A DNA stretch of 64,000 nucleotides from Rallus limicola. Lineage: Eukaryota > Chordata > Aves > Gruiformes > Rallidae. The position numbers and the translations under genes were made by a program. Each line of letters begins with the position of its first letter. The stretch's first letter is position 1. This document shows, one piece after another, positions 50,801 through 64,000 of this stretch. Under the pieces are notes generated by a model that searched no databases, was not told where the DNA came from, and was given only the letters and a program-made list of their open reading frames with translations. The stretch lies in the NCBI GenBank assembly GCA_022605955.1, contig JAKCOZ010000001.1, forward strand, positions 72,732,520-72,796,519. Reading direction: 5' to 3'.

Positions 50801-53800
50801 TTTTTTCTTTTTATTTTTTCCCATTCCCTTTGCTTTAAATTCATAAAACTTAACTGGCCTGTGACAGTTTTTTCTTTGCTAAATGCAAAATTGTCTTACA
50901 CTGAAGGCTAAAAAGTGTATTAAAAAGCTACAAACATGCACATTACATCTGACCTGTGGGAGTCCATGTCTTGGATCCCTAAGGGCAGTTAGAGAGAGGT
51001 GGTTGAGCTTGAAAGGAGAACTATGGGGGCTTTGAGCGTGTTAGGGCTGACTCATATCTAGCTCTGCCCCTTCTGCCCTCCAACACATTCAGCATCTCAC
51101 CAGCTAACAGGTGTAGGAGGTCTATTCCTTCAGAGCAAGTGCCCAGAGTCAACATTTGTATGAACCTGTATAGGGAACAGCTAATTTTAAAAGCTCTTTA
51201 GATCACCACAGGTTGTAAAAATAGCCAGTAGGTAGAAGCTAAAATACAAATGAAAAGTAGCAACTCTTTAGTGAGGGATATTAGTACAGACACCAACTGA
51301 AAGGAAATATCCGTCCTCACTCAATCCTTAAATTGTGATGCGATGGCTTCTGAAAGATTCATTTCAATTTAACTGACATTTGTTGAAGTGCAACAGGGTT
51401 CTCTTGCCCAGTAGACAAGATTATTTCCACCTACAAGTGGAAATAGAGAGGGGAAACTTTACAGGTTATGTCATGCAATAGAGCCTGCTAGCTTAGGGCA
51501 GCCTTTTATTTTTTCATTAAAAAACCCCCAAACACTCCCACTATCAGGTCATGTAGTAAAAAATCTTGATGTGCAAATACATGACCCCATGTAGGATGCC
51601 AGCCCTCTGCCTCTGACTGTTCTCCTGCAGAGGTTGGAGGGATAAGTTCCCAATGCTGAGTCAAAGGGACAGAAGAGAAATCTACATCCATGGGAATTTT
51701 GGGGAAACTCTGGTGTCTGTTTTTAGATGCTGTGACAGTTTCAGACAAGCTATAGTCACATTAGACTAGAAAGTTTCTGTGTCTAGAAAGAAATCTCTGT
51801 GAGCAGTTTCCCTGAAGAGCCAAGGTCAGCTTACTGCTATCAGCAAATGGGACCTTGACCGTTCTGCATGAACCAGCCACATCGTAACTCAGATAGGAAA
51901 GATCACGCATTTCTAATCAATTCCTCTTGTTCAGAAGGTCCTTTACTTTTTCTGTTACATATGATAAATAAGTGGAGTGAAGTCAAAAGACTGTACCTTA
52001 CATAATGGTAGATTACAGAGGTGTCTAATGAGGGACAGAACAAGTATCATGAATTAAGGAGGGCTGTGCTGAGCTGGGGGTGCTGCACAGAGGTGAAAGC
52101 AATGTCCTTGCAAATCCCTATTGTCTTGCATCACTGGAGAAATAAATTGTGCTTTTTCATGTTGCCATCTGACACATATAAGTCAATCATAAAAAAACAC
52201 CCGGTGTTTGAAATGCTATTTCCAGGTTGGAGTTTCTTTCTGTGTTCATAGGAAAAGCCTCATCAGCATAATTTTCTAGACTAACAGGAAGAGTTAATCG
52301 AATGTATCCCTGCAGGACTCTCTGCCTTTATTTCTTCATTTCACTAAGTGGGTGATCCCACTTCAGGTATGAGTAAATCTGAATTGCAATAAAAAACATG
52401 AGTGACACCACTGAGGCCTGTCAGGTAAGCTTGGGTACGTATAGTGTATTTTCCAAGCCATGGCTGTATTTTCCCCTGTGTTTTGCAAAAAAGGGAGCTG
52501 AATATGAGGGTATCTGGAAGGAGAATGAGAAATAGTAGTAGCATGACAGATGAAAGGAAATTAAATAACTGCTTTAATTTCTTCTGAAGAACAGAAGCAT
52601 AGTCCTGCAAAGAAATTCTGTGTTTCAGAATAGTGCAGAAACCCAGCAACAAATAACAGACATAGATGAGAATTGCATTTTCTTCAGAATAAAACCCAAC
52701 AAGATATAAAGCTATAAGGAAGGCTTAATTCTCGCTTCATTAATAACACAGAGGAAATTGGTGTTTTCCCTGTGCTTTCAGTTCAGTCCATTCCCCTTCT
52801 TTGTCTTGCCTTCTTGTAGTAAATTTTCATGCAACACTGCAGTTCACTGTTAATCAGATCTTTTGCTCTGTCTTCTTGGGAAGAGGATTATGGAGCTTTC
52901 ACTTTTTTTTCAAGATACAAAGTACTTTTCCATGCTTGACTTTGATTAACAGCTGCCTTCTCTACTTTTTTTTTTTTTTCAGAAGACTGAATCTTGGCTG
53001 TTTTATTTTATGGGGTGATTTTCCTCATTAATGACTGAAGGGCTCTTTCCCTACGTTGTGCAAACAGTTGGGCAGCCAGAGAAGACTAATTGAAAACCAG
53101 CCAGAAAGAACCCTGTATGGGAAGGCATTTTGCTACCACAGGAAATTAAGATGCTGGCAGGAGAGGGGCTGACTTGTTTTGAGATAAAGGCCTATTTATA
53201 TTCTGCAGTGCAGCTTGGCCTAACTGTTTGAAAACTGTAATTTTCTATAAGGGAGAAATGTCAAGAAAAGAGCATTGTACCATCTTCAGCTTCAAAAGCG
53301 AGTCTCTCGGCTTGGCTACTCTTGCTCAAGAAGCTGAAATCAGAACAAAAGGACTTCTTACTCAAAAACAATGCCTACTGAATAATTAAAATTTGGCATG
53401 GCTCCTTATTGTTTTCAAGTCATAGAATGCTCAGAAGCAAAGATCTCATGTTTTGAAATGGCCTTTAAATTACCCTGCCTCATTTTTTTCCATGTAGGGT
53501 CTATGACTCTAGGAAATTGTAGACATATTCTGCAGAGCCATATGATCCTCCATATTTTTGCATTTCTGATTACCCCATCTGACTATCAATTAAGGAGACT
53601 CAGTACAATTAAAATCTGAATGCAATTAGTGTGTAAGGATGCAGCTGCTATAGGCAACAGATACATCTTCAATAAATAAGCCAAGCAAGCTGAACTTTCC
53701 CACTGGGGGGCTTCATCCACAGTGTTTTATGATACAGCATCTACAGTAATCCTCAGCAGCTGCAAATACAATGAAAACTGGGAATAAACTGGATAAACCA

Positions 53801-55216
53801 AGAGCCTGTTGCCAAGAAAACATTGACATGGTTGTATTGCAAAAGCATCAAGGTAGATACATCCTTCGTTTCTTCGAGACTATATATTGGATCCATACAG
53901 TTTTGGCCTGTGAAAAAGTGAAAAGTGAATAGTTCAGGAGAACCTGAACTTCTGACCATTTGTTCTCCTGTGACCCATTTGATCTCCTTGATCTCCCCTA
54001 AGTCTAAGGATATTCCCAACATCCCCTGAGCCTCTCTTTCTTCTCTCTGCATCAGCTGCCAAATGCCTCAGACTTCGTGCCACCTGCTTTTTGCTGGGCT
54101 CATTCCATTTCTGACCAGCTCAGATATGAAGTCTAAACGGTGCTGAAAAAACCCTATACAGGGAGTGTAGCTGCAGGGAAATGTTTTAAGCTCAGGAGTT
54201 AAACATTTACACAAATTGAAACTGAGATACATATTTGTGGTATGTCATCTAGTCATTACTTGCACTGACGGTGCTTATTTTGACATCTGAAGTGTGGAGC
54301 TTTTCTGCCAGGATACTGTACTTCAGTAATCTGATACTAACCTATGAACAGGAAAAAAAAAACTACAACATGGCAAGGAAAGCGTCTCAAAGCACCTCCA
54401 TTTCCCTATAACTGCTGTCTGCATGGAGTCAATAGCTGTGACATTTACTGTGTGAAGTACTGAAGCGGAAAAGAAATGAGTAATGTCTTAATAGCTGCCA
54501 TCAATGTGGGCTGTTACGAACCATTCTACCTGCCTGATGGACTGCAGTAAGAGTAATTTTCTGTGAGGAAACCACAGGTACAGAGCTTTAGCAAAAAGTG
54601 TCCCACTGCTATAAAGTAAGCAAAAAATATACCACAGCTTCTCCACTGGACAGGATCTGTTACACAGAGAATCATTCCTCAGATGCGCTCAGGTGGGTCT
54701 ATGAACTGCAAGTGACCAAGCAGTTCTCTTTTCTAAGTAGTTCTTAATTATAACAGCAAATTTTTTGAATATTTGACTTCTGCCACCTGAAGTATCTCTG
54801 CCACCATATCTGCTTGCCTGATTTTCATTTGCTAACCCAGACACTGTGTTTAGTTGCTTATATTTACTAGAGGGCTGGTGTGTTCATTCCCAGAAGTGTG
54901 TGGATGTATGCCTGTGAATGGAACGGCATGGCTGAGGGTACTTGAGCTTCTGAAGGAATCGTGCTCTTCACCGACTGATTCCACCTCAGCATGGGCTTTG
55001 CACAGTCTCTTTCCTTGTAAGTGGCATGGACACTGAAGAGGGACGAATGGTAAAGACAAAGAGTAGTAGAAGGTAGGAAAATATGGAAGACAGCTACAAA
55101 AAAAATAAAGATGTAATGAAATCTTAAACCAAGAAGGATTTTTTTTTATTACATTGAAAAGCAGTTGGCAATCTGGTGATGCTTTAAATGCTTAGATGTA
55201 TACAGCTATGAATGCC

Positions 55217-55250
55217 CAAGTGTATATATATATACATATATATAAAAAAA
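55217..55250. repeat. TA microsatellite followed by A-run
   Basis: Two TA runs joined by ACA, then a short A-run. Confidence 0.85.
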
Positions 55251-57748
55251 TCTCATCATCTTTTATGCTGCATGTTTCAGTGTGAGAACAATACAGACTG
55301 GCAAAGAAATCTGCTTCTGTGGGGTGGTTGCAAAGACACGTGCACAGTGACTGAATGTCTCCTGATAATGAAGGGGCATAACAAACCTCCTACCAGCAAT
55401 GGAGCTTTTCCCACATTGACAGAGCATGAGGTTTCTTTGGTTTTCTCCTTTTTAAAGCAGTAAGCAAAGACTTATGTTAGACATTGATGCATTAAAAACT
55501 GAAACCAATTCTCTTTATGTGAAAACACAAGCAGCATTTTTAAGGTATCATGGGTGGCAAAACAAAAATGTCTTCATTAAAAATAGAATAACAAAATAGT
55601 TAATCACAGTCAGTATATGGACACAATAATAATGACATAGCTTGAACTAATGCATTTAATTTTTTAATTGGACTGAAAGTAAATACATTGCTAATTATGG
55701 GAGCTCTCATGGTTGATTGAGACTTGCTAAGCCACATGATGCTTAAAAATAAATGTTCAGCTGTGTACCAAATTTTAATTTGTTTTCCTGCTAGTAAGAA
55801 ACATAAAGAGTAAAAGCCTTATGCAGATCCTGCAGTTACACATTGACTACAACAGTGCTATAGTTTAACCTAATGCTCCTTATGCACAAGTCTCCTCAAG
55901 TGAATCTTTTATACATCAAAAGGAAATCACTCATCAAGAGATTTTGCCATTAGTATGCCCTATAAGCACATAAACCACTGATAAATTGTATTCCACGTCC
56001 TCGATATTGCACAATGTTATCATCATGATAAAGATGTAAATACAGTGTTGGGTCATTCTGACACTGATAAGTCTGTAAATCATCAAGTAAATAAATTCTT
56101 TCCCTGCAGTGCAATGATACACAAGCCTGTCTATCCACAGAGAGGAGTGAAAAATATACATGGAATGGAAGCTGAAGCTTGACCTGGAAAGATTAGACCT
56201 ACCCTTTATTTGGCAAGCCTGTTTTATAGTGTATAAAGATCTACTACTGAAGTAACTCTCCTGAGGGCAGGATAGAAAAAGATGAAGTATTATGAGCTCT
56301 TAAAAAGTCAGGATGAATTTTAAAGGATGTTGAAGGAAAGCAATGATATTAATAAAGCTTCACATTTCAGATATAACTTATCTTTTCTATAGTCTCTAAT
56401 GTATTTGCTTTGTCATACAATAAAAGGATTGTAACTTTATAGATTATGAAGTAAACTAAATAATTCATATGAATGTAGCTGAGACATTTTCCCCACTAAT
56501 TGTGGCCATCCAATCCTATTTTCTTCTGCCTGGCTATCAGACAGTCATCAGATAATGAATTAAAAAATATTCAGTGGATTTAATGGCGTTGTAACAGACT
56601 GTTCACCTAGATTAAAACAGAATGGCTGTAAGAATATCGAGGAATTACATGTAAGATTAATAACCATGTTGTCAGGGAGGCTAATGAGATCAGTTTTCCT
56701 GCATGCACACCCAAGGATATAATGGCATGGCATCCTGAATGCATAACAGATATCCCAAATTTTATTTCTAGGTGTGCTCCAAAGCTACCTTTAAAACCAG
56801 ATTTGACTTCTTCCCAGACAGTGAACCATGGCATACACGTACAGGCCACCTCTGGAAGGTGCCTTTTTGAGGACTAAAGGCCCCCCTGCCATGGTCAACC
56901 TTGCCACTAGACAAAGCAAAGCAAAGCAAAAGCAAAATAGCAAAGCATGTTACCGGATGTGTGGAGGAAGCAGCCCAAGAGGCACTTCTAGAGGCTGCCC
57001 TTCCCAATTGATGGAGACAGAGACCCCCAGTAACATACTGGGACTCAGCTTGCAGGTGTTGCACCGCTGCCCTGTGGCCCTGGCTACACGTGTGAGTGCA
57101 GGTGGTCTGGGAATAGTACCTGCTTCTTGCTGGTAACAGGAATAAAAGGATGTTGGCTGCACTGGCCAAATTCTCTAAGTATTGATTAAAGAGATTTAGA
57201 ACCCAATTAATCAGATGTGAATTACCAACCTGGGGAAATTCTGAAGCTGCAACAACTCAAGTGGAAAAGCTTTGATGTATCTTTGCAATATTCCTGTATC
57301 TAGATCTCTCCCTTTACAACAAAAGAGACCAATAAAACTCCTGAACATCATCACAGCCAAGGAAGACAATTTTCCCCAGCTTTTTATCTTCTTTGGAACA
57401 TAATATTCTATGTAGCAAATTTTAAGAACATCTTCTCCTGTCCAGCTCCTGAAGTCTCAGGCTGGCTGGATAGCAGGTATCAACAGGTTCATATCGTCCT
57501 TTCTGTTTGGTACTTTTACCTAAGACATGCAGCATTATGCTTTATTACTTTTTTTATTGATCTCAAATATACTACTTAGTATAAGTGGAAATGCAATACA
57601 CAGGCTACCACAAAATCTTAAAAAAGAGGATTCCTAGGAGCTGTGCAATTATTGTTACAGCTGTAGCGGGAGGTAGGATGCTTTGTTCACAAGGTTTTAT
57701 AAGGTGAAATAGGTTTTTATCCCTATACTAGTTACTGAATCTGACAGA

Positions 57749-57776
57749 AATGCACACACAAACACACACACAAACT
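57749..57776. repeat. Imperfect CA microsatellite
   Basis: CA repeats interrupted by AA. Confidence 0.8.
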
Positions 57777-58766
57777 GTGTCTCCCCCTCCTCACATCCTG
57801 CCCTGAATCTCAGTTGTGCCAGGCTGAGGTTGAAAGCAATTTTCTTCAAAGGAAAAAAAAAAAAAAAGACATTAATTGCACTTAAGGGCGAGATGCAGAC
57901 CAGAAGGGAAGCAGCATGAAAAGTAGGCGTTGACTTCAGAGGAATGATTCCTATTACCTCCCTGTTTGGAAAAGGATTTTCATTCCTTGCCTTTTCTCAC
58001 CAGTATCTCCAGTTTCTTGAGCCACAAATCTCTCATTTATTCTCCCTCCAAGTCTCTAACCAGAGCAGTCCCTCCTGCACCCAGCCAGCCACCAGCAGAG
58101 ACCTGGCCTGGAGCATTGGTATTTAGATAACCAGGGAACTCTGTATGGACTAAAAGGTGGCACCAGTTGATTTAAATGCTTCCAAAAATAGGCAGTGAAA
58201 AACAACTAAAAATCTGTGCTTTTCCCTGTTTAAAAGGCACCTCCTGCTTCCAACCACTGCCCAGAGAGAGACCTTGTAGCCTCCTGGGACTGGCTCAAGG
58301 GCTTTGCCTCTCTGCTCTGAACCCGCACAAGGCAAGGTTCAGAGCCAGCCTGTAGGCAGCAGCATCCTCACTTTGAATATGTGGAGAAAGGAGAGGAAGG
58401 AAAAATAAGATTAGATTATGACTGAGTGAGGGGGGGGAAAAAAAGACAGCTGTAGAGAAAAAAACACCGCAAGTAGCCAGCATCTCATCGCTAGTAAATA
58501 ATAGCACCTTCCATTAGCTGACTTTTCTACTTCAGATGCATGACACCAGTCTAACAGTATACAGTGGCACTTCACCTGCTACACCAAACAAAGAGGCAAA
58601 TGTCAACAATTTCTCAAGAGAGCAAAGTGAGAACAAGGTTAGGAAAAGCAAGGGACAGCATCGCTGAGATTTTCATGCTTCCCCATTATTAGGCTGGCTT
58701 AATTTTTAATGGTTGAACAGTTCCAATAGCCAACTTGATGGCTTTTTGGAAATGCATCCATTAGAT

Positions 58767-58842
58767 CCTGCTCTGGCAGAGGGGGTTGCACCAGATGATC
58801 TCCTGAGGTCCCTTCCAACCCATTCTGTGGTTCTGTGATTTT
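58767..58842 (+). mobile_element. CR1 LINE 3'-end fragment
   Basis: 'gatcctgctctggcagaggg', 'ggttgcaccagatgatctcc', 'aggtcccttccaacccattc', then 'tgtggttctgtgattttta' form a well-preserved CR1 end of about 76 bases. Confidence 0.9.
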
Positions 58843-61800
58843 TATGTCAATTAATCAACCTCATAATTTTTTTAACTACTGGGAAACTTTCAGGATTGAT
58901 GGACATCTGCATATGCAATCACTTCAAATTGGCTGGAGTGGTTGAAAGTCAGCTCATGAGTTTCTAGGCCACATAAAACTGTGCTTATTTTCATCAGCTT
59001 AAACTACCTGCTGCCTTGGTGGGGTGTTTGGCACTATGCCAGACAACTATAGCATTTGCTTTCATTTATGTTATGTTACTGAATCAAAGGAATTAGCATA
59101 ACACATGGCATTACTTTGGTATCAAACACTGAAGAGAAACACTTTGTTTCTTCAGCAGCCTGTGCTCTCTGAAAGCTTTTGCAAGGAATATTTGAAAACA
59201 GGGTTTGCCCAAGTCTTTTTTATTTCCCTCCACAGTATAATTTCATACACCGTTTGTCTGCAAGGTTGACTGGGGGTGGCAACTTTGTCAAAAAATTCAA
59301 GCTAAATCACTGGAGAAAGGGAAAGAAAGTCAAAGCCTTGACAAGCAGAAAACAAGGGCCTGCTTTTATTCTGAGATCTGGAAAAAACCTTAAAAATCTT
59401 GGTGAAGTAGGAGTGTTAAACCAGGGCTGACCCAAGCATCTGGACAGGGACCAGCTCTAGGCTGCCTGAGGGAGGGCGAATGGGTATACCATGGAGTCAA
59501 TATTCCCGTGCACTGTCACCAATTTTTGGGACCACCAGATGGCCAGAAGTGCTGGGCAGCTGCACTGTGCCGGGCACTTCTGATGTCACCCCTAAATGTC
59601 TCCTTGTCCCTTCAGTAAACTGGCTTGGGTCTGTTTGAAGTTTAGACACGTAATTAGGCTGGAGATGTGGGTTTGGTATGAACCTCTATTTGCAAGGGAC
59701 TTCCTTAATTATTTTGGGCTAAATGCCTGAACTTATTTATAAGGCAAGTTTGTGTGTGGGGCCACTCAACTGGTTACCCCACCACCTAACCAGCTACCTC
59801 TGCTGTCTTTTGTTATCTTTAATTAAGAGAACAGTCTGTTTCCTGAGGGGAAATCTTAACTCTTCATCATAAAAAAGCATTTGAGAAGTATATTAAAACT
59901 GTGAGGTCTGTAGTCTGGTCCTCAGCTCTTTTCCTCAGGAGGGGAGTCCAGGCAAGTCCATTTCAGCACTCAGTAAAAGGCATTTTTCTCTTTTCCCTCT
60001 ACCCGATCTTATGCAGGCTTAACTTACCTTTTTTGGATGGGTGACTATCACTCAATGGCGGATGCAAGGGCTTGCTCCCACCGCTAGCTCTGCTGAGAAG
60101 ATTCTTATTGCTCCAATGGGGCAAGATTCTTTCTCAAACGTCTTCCCTCAGCCCAGCAAAACCTGACACCAGTAAGACTAGATTTTCTATATTTTCTGTA
60201 ACTGACCGTAAGGAAATAATTTTCTTCAAGACCTGACAGTCAAAAGTTAAAAGTCACTGAAGGAGAGCTTAACAGCTGCTCACTGAGAGTGAAAACAGCC
60301 ACATCATGGAAATGCCTGCAGGTCAGCTTCACATGCCCTTTATCATGAGAACTGTAGTCCTGGCTTCAGCCTTTTATCTGCATCTCAATGGATGGGGTGT
60401 CATGACTTCCCACATGGTAAGGTCTCTTTCCTGAGAAAACCTCGCTGTATCTCTTTGCATCCTGAGGGTAAACATCAGGACACTTGAGTTTCTTCCAGGT
60501 AGCTACACAAACATCACTGCTCTGCACAACAGAGCTCTAATGTTATATTCAGTGTTTTCTAAAAGTTTGTCTTAATTTCCTACCACCACCATGGCTTAAC
60601 TGAACTTCAGGTGCCCACAAAGCTCTTGCAGTAAAGGGGGTTCAAAGATGTGAATAGAAGAGTTGGTCCTGGAAGAAAGGAGACCTGGGATCCTTCTTGA
60701 CTCTTCATGGCAAGACTAGCATGATGGGGCTATAATTTTGGGCTGGCTTCACTCCGTGTCATCATGTCATGATGGTAATACTCCTATGGCACGGCCCCCA
60801 GCTAGGGCATCTTCTTCCACAGTGCTCTTCATGCACAGTGCTTTCCTGCTGCCTTCCTGCGGGGTACCAACAGCAGCTCCAAGTACCCTGAAATGATCCA
60901 CATGACAATATCGCACTTCAGAGATGTAGCACTCCCCCGAGAGATATTTTAGCACAGTTAATTAGCAGTGTTCATTAGTAATAAACGCGAAGCATAGAGA
61001 TAAACCGTGGCATATATGGAGAGGAGATATTTCAGTCTCTGTATGTTTCCCTGAAGAAAGTACATCTCTGTCATATCTGTTCACCACTGGCAGTAACACA
61101 CTGTCCTCCCCTTCAAGGAAGCTTTAATTATTTAATGCCTGGGAAATTAAATAGATGGCCTTATTCATTCTGATATACTGCAGGCAGGTTTGATTTAGTA
61201 GGGAAGAAATATCTGATTATTTTGCTAAGAAATGAAAATAGCTAATAGCAAAATTAATTAACTACTATATTAATGAGCAAGTGGCTCTGAAATTAATCTG
61301 AAATCTAAATTGAAGTGTATGTAGATGGGTGCTTGAATGAACTACAGTTGTCAGGTTAAGCCTCAAGTGAGATTGGTGGCTCCTTAACACTTTCGATCAG
61401 TGGAAACTTCCCCTTCTTTGGCTGATGGGAAGATAGGTCTTCTTCGCTTTGTGAAAATCCAGGGGGTTGGGCCCTCACATGAGGTGAATCAGCCTTTCCA
61501 AGCACAGCATCACGAGTCACCCCACTCAAATCAACAAAATTAACTTGTTAACACACAAGGAAAACAGTGAAGGCAACCCAGAGCCCCTAGTTGCATACCC
61601 CAAACAGGACCAGATCCATGCTGTGAATACAGATACCCACATTATAAAGGTGATGCTGGCTTGAAAACTGAAGCACTCCCATGCCTCTCTCACTCACTGA
61701 TTGCTGTAAACCCAGTCAAAAAGCAGTGGGATCAGGATCAGATCCAAGCTTTGCCCTGTTGACAGCTGCACAAACTAACACAGATTTATCCAAGTGTAGG

Positions 61801-63815
61801 ACCCAGGCCAGCTACTTGGGTTTCAAAAAAGGCTGTGCTTGGAAACTTTCCATGATGAACCAAGTTATACCAATACACAGCTACTGCAAATGCAGAAGGA
61901 GAGACTAAGGAGCAAGGCCTTCATATCAAGAAGCTTGGGAGCTAGCGAATCTGCTATTCTGCTCCTCGTTTTGGTTACAAAGGTTGCATTACTCTCTTAT
62001 TTTTTCGCAATAACTGAAACCAGCTAATTAAATCTAGTGCTGAAAGCATTGATTGGATTTTTCCAGCAAGTTCACGGGATTACAGGGGTTTTCTTTACCT
62101 CCCTGCAGGAACCAACTACATCCCACACACCCTTATGCACTGCAGAGAAAACTTTGTTCCAGAAATAATGGAGAGCTGTTCTTAGAGATCACTTGAAATT
62201 ATAAAAGTCCTAATGGCTTTTTTTTTTTTAAGAGCTTACCACAGGGAAGCAGTAACAGGACATATCTGGATCTCTGTGCTTCTTAATGGAGCCCTTTCAT
62301 TCGAAAATATGCAATTACAGTGTTGGGGGTGGGGGGAAGGATGGGGATGTTTTTCACATGTAGGGATAAGGCTTTCTCAATAGACAAACAGCAGAGAGGT
62401 GCACAGCCTAGAAAACTCTTCTCTGAGTCTTGCAGACTTATTTCTTTTTGTCAAATATCTGTGCCAGACTGTTTTAGTGATTGATCAGAGATCTGGATAT
62501 TGAAGGCTGGAGACATAGCCCCTTCTGAGCAGAATAAAATAAGGTATAATTTGTTTCTGGTTTATAGTGAGCCTGTTGCAAATAATAGCTGGCTGGGGTT
62601 TGTTTCAGTTTTTCTTGTGGCTATGTGAGGGCTTCAAGTTGCATCCCGATGGGCTATACTGACATAAAATCTTCTCCACAGAGATAAATAATGGGTATTT
62701 GTTACATCTAGTATGCAGGAAAGACAGAGGAATTAACACCTGTCAATCACTGGAGTAAAATCCAAAACACATAAATACTTTCCATTCTCAAAACTCAAAT
62801 TTCTCCCTACAGTAAAGCTATATTAATTAATTGTCTCTTAAGCTACATCACTGAATTGCAACAAAAAGAACACTTTCTGGTTTACAATTACCTGTATTTC
62901 TTAGAGGTTTTGACCTTCACATAACATTTGTTTAGTCCTGTAGACACATATATGGTATATCATAACAGCTTGTATCTGTAAAAACATGCACATGTCACCA
63001 TCTGATTTCACTCCTAGTGAGTGATCACAAGAAGTACAGGGACAGGTGAATTGGCAGGATAGCTGTGAGCAAACATCTGAACTCAAAGCTGGGGTGGTCT
63101 TCTTGTGCATGTGTTATGATACATTGTAAGACACCGTGGCCTGACTATGAACATGACATTCTTGGCCGTTTGTTACAAAAATAAACTTCTATTTCATTGC
63201 AGCTGCAAGGTGACCTCACTTGGACATCTCCTGGCAGCCTGCCACACAAGTCACAAAGCAGGGGAGACATCTGCATACAAGAAATGTGCTGTGGATAAGC
63301 AGAGTCCTTCCTTTTCAAATATCTCGGTCAGTGGTTCCTTGCAAAGGCTGGATTCATAGGCAGTTCCTGAAAAGCAAGACTTGGTTAAAGGCTGTGCTCA
63401 GCTGAAGAACATATATTGTTATGTTGGGCCATGTTGCTATTCGCTTTGCAGCCCCCTTGAGACTAGGAGACACCCTTCCTCTTCTTACAGGTGGGAAGGC
63501 TCACCTGAATACATGGATGCAGGTTTGACATGTCTTAGCAGGGACAGTTTCCCATCCATCCACCAGAGTCCCTGAAAGAGGTAACAGTCCCAACATGTCT
63601 GCCTGCAAGGCTTACAGCAGCATCACTCAAATGAGAAAAAGGGAAAGGACCACTTACACTCTCCCACACCAGCACTGCATGTCCCAGAAACCTCTAAAGG
63701 AGTTGCTGTTAACTTTCCCTCCCACAGTCCCGCTGGATAATGTGGACACAAGAGTGTGGAAAAAGCTTTCAAACCACACAGAAAGGTTAGGGAGAAAGGA
63801 GGGAAGTGTACAAGG
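58843..63815. other. Intergenic, no recognised feature
   Basis: AT-rich. No exon, RNA gene or repeat family is identified up to the CR1 at the right edge. Confidence 0.55.
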
Positions 63816-64000
63816 AGAGGCACTTTCTTGTAGGTGCCCTTCAGGTACTGGAAAGCTGCTATAGGGTCTCTCCTGAGATTTCTCCAGGCTGAATGACCCC
63901 AACTCTATCAGCCTGTCTTCAGAAGACAGGTGTTCCAGCCCTCTAATCATTCTCATGGCCCTCCTCTAGACCAGCTCCAGGAGGTCCATGTCCTTTCTTG
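63816..64000 (-). mobile_element. CR1 LINE fragment running off the right edge
   Basis: Minus-strand translation matches the ORF2 C-terminal region (RMIRGLEHLSSEDRLIELGS near 63950, then FSLEKSQERP). The plus strand shows 'ctccaggctgaatgacccca' and 'agctccaggaggtccatgtc', standard CR1 text. The left limit is approximate and no octamer tail is visible. Confidence 0.85.

Larger units (their letters stand above)
48000..58766. other. Gene-free stretch, right part
   Basis: AT-rich and non-coding. It includes a G-run near 48712-48733, a TA microsatellite at 55217-55250 and a CA-type run at 57749-57776. The larger open frames near 56.8-57.1 kb on both strands have no recognisable domain or splice pattern. 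Confidence 0.55.

Noticed and set aside
56768..57169. 133-aa minus-strand open frame with overlapping frames on the other strand
   Set aside because: No recognisable domain, no splice context, and open frames on several frames suggest local composition only.
36873..63815. ST8SIA1 exons, expected near CMAS from mammalian gene order
   Set aside because: No sialyl-motif peptide was seen in any frame; the gene may lie outside the window.

Overview
The window is vertebrate nuclear DNA, almost certainly from a bird. It has small phase-matched exons with GT/AG introns, many CR1 LINE pieces carrying the typical avian CR1 3' tail (ATTCTATGAT-type repeats), and an avian-type solo LTR. A neoavian bird is more likely than a galliform, but this rests only on recognising the LTR type. 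There are no bacterial operons, CRISPR arrays or plasmid features.

Layout. (1) 1-6456, + strand: the last five coding exons of CMAS (N-acylneuraminate cytidylyltransferase, which makes CMP-sialic acid). The exons join in frame to give 260 residues and a stop; the N-terminal catalytic half lies upstream of the window. (2) 6457-15261: spacer and CMAS 3' flank, with a solo LTR (10703-11289) bounded by a perfect 5-bp target duplication, and an isolated CpG-dense block near 12.2 kb. (3) 15262-23670, - strand: a complete six-coding-exon cytosolic sulfotransferase of the SULT6B1-like type (285 aa, all joins in frame), with a TATA box and an HNF1-like site upstream and a poly(A) signal downstream. 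The two genes are convergent (tail to tail). (4) 24-36.9 kb: a CR1-rich zone with at least six CR1 pieces, including a 2.2-kb 5'-truncated copy (- strand) and a detached CR1 5' part (+ strand). (5) 36.9-63.8 kb: about 27 kb with no recognisable gene, only microsatellites and one CR1 tail. Another CR1 runs off the right edge.

The two genes have separate jobs: CMAS activates sialic acid for glycan synthesis (nuclear in mammals), and the sulfotransferase transfers sulfate from PAPS to small acceptors in the cytosol. Nothing here suggests shared regulation.

Most interesting leads: a possible alternative last exon of CMAS; an apparent split of one CR1 into two opposite-strand halves 8 kb apart, which would fit an old inversion; and the orphan CpG island. 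I did not find a clearly new biological system.
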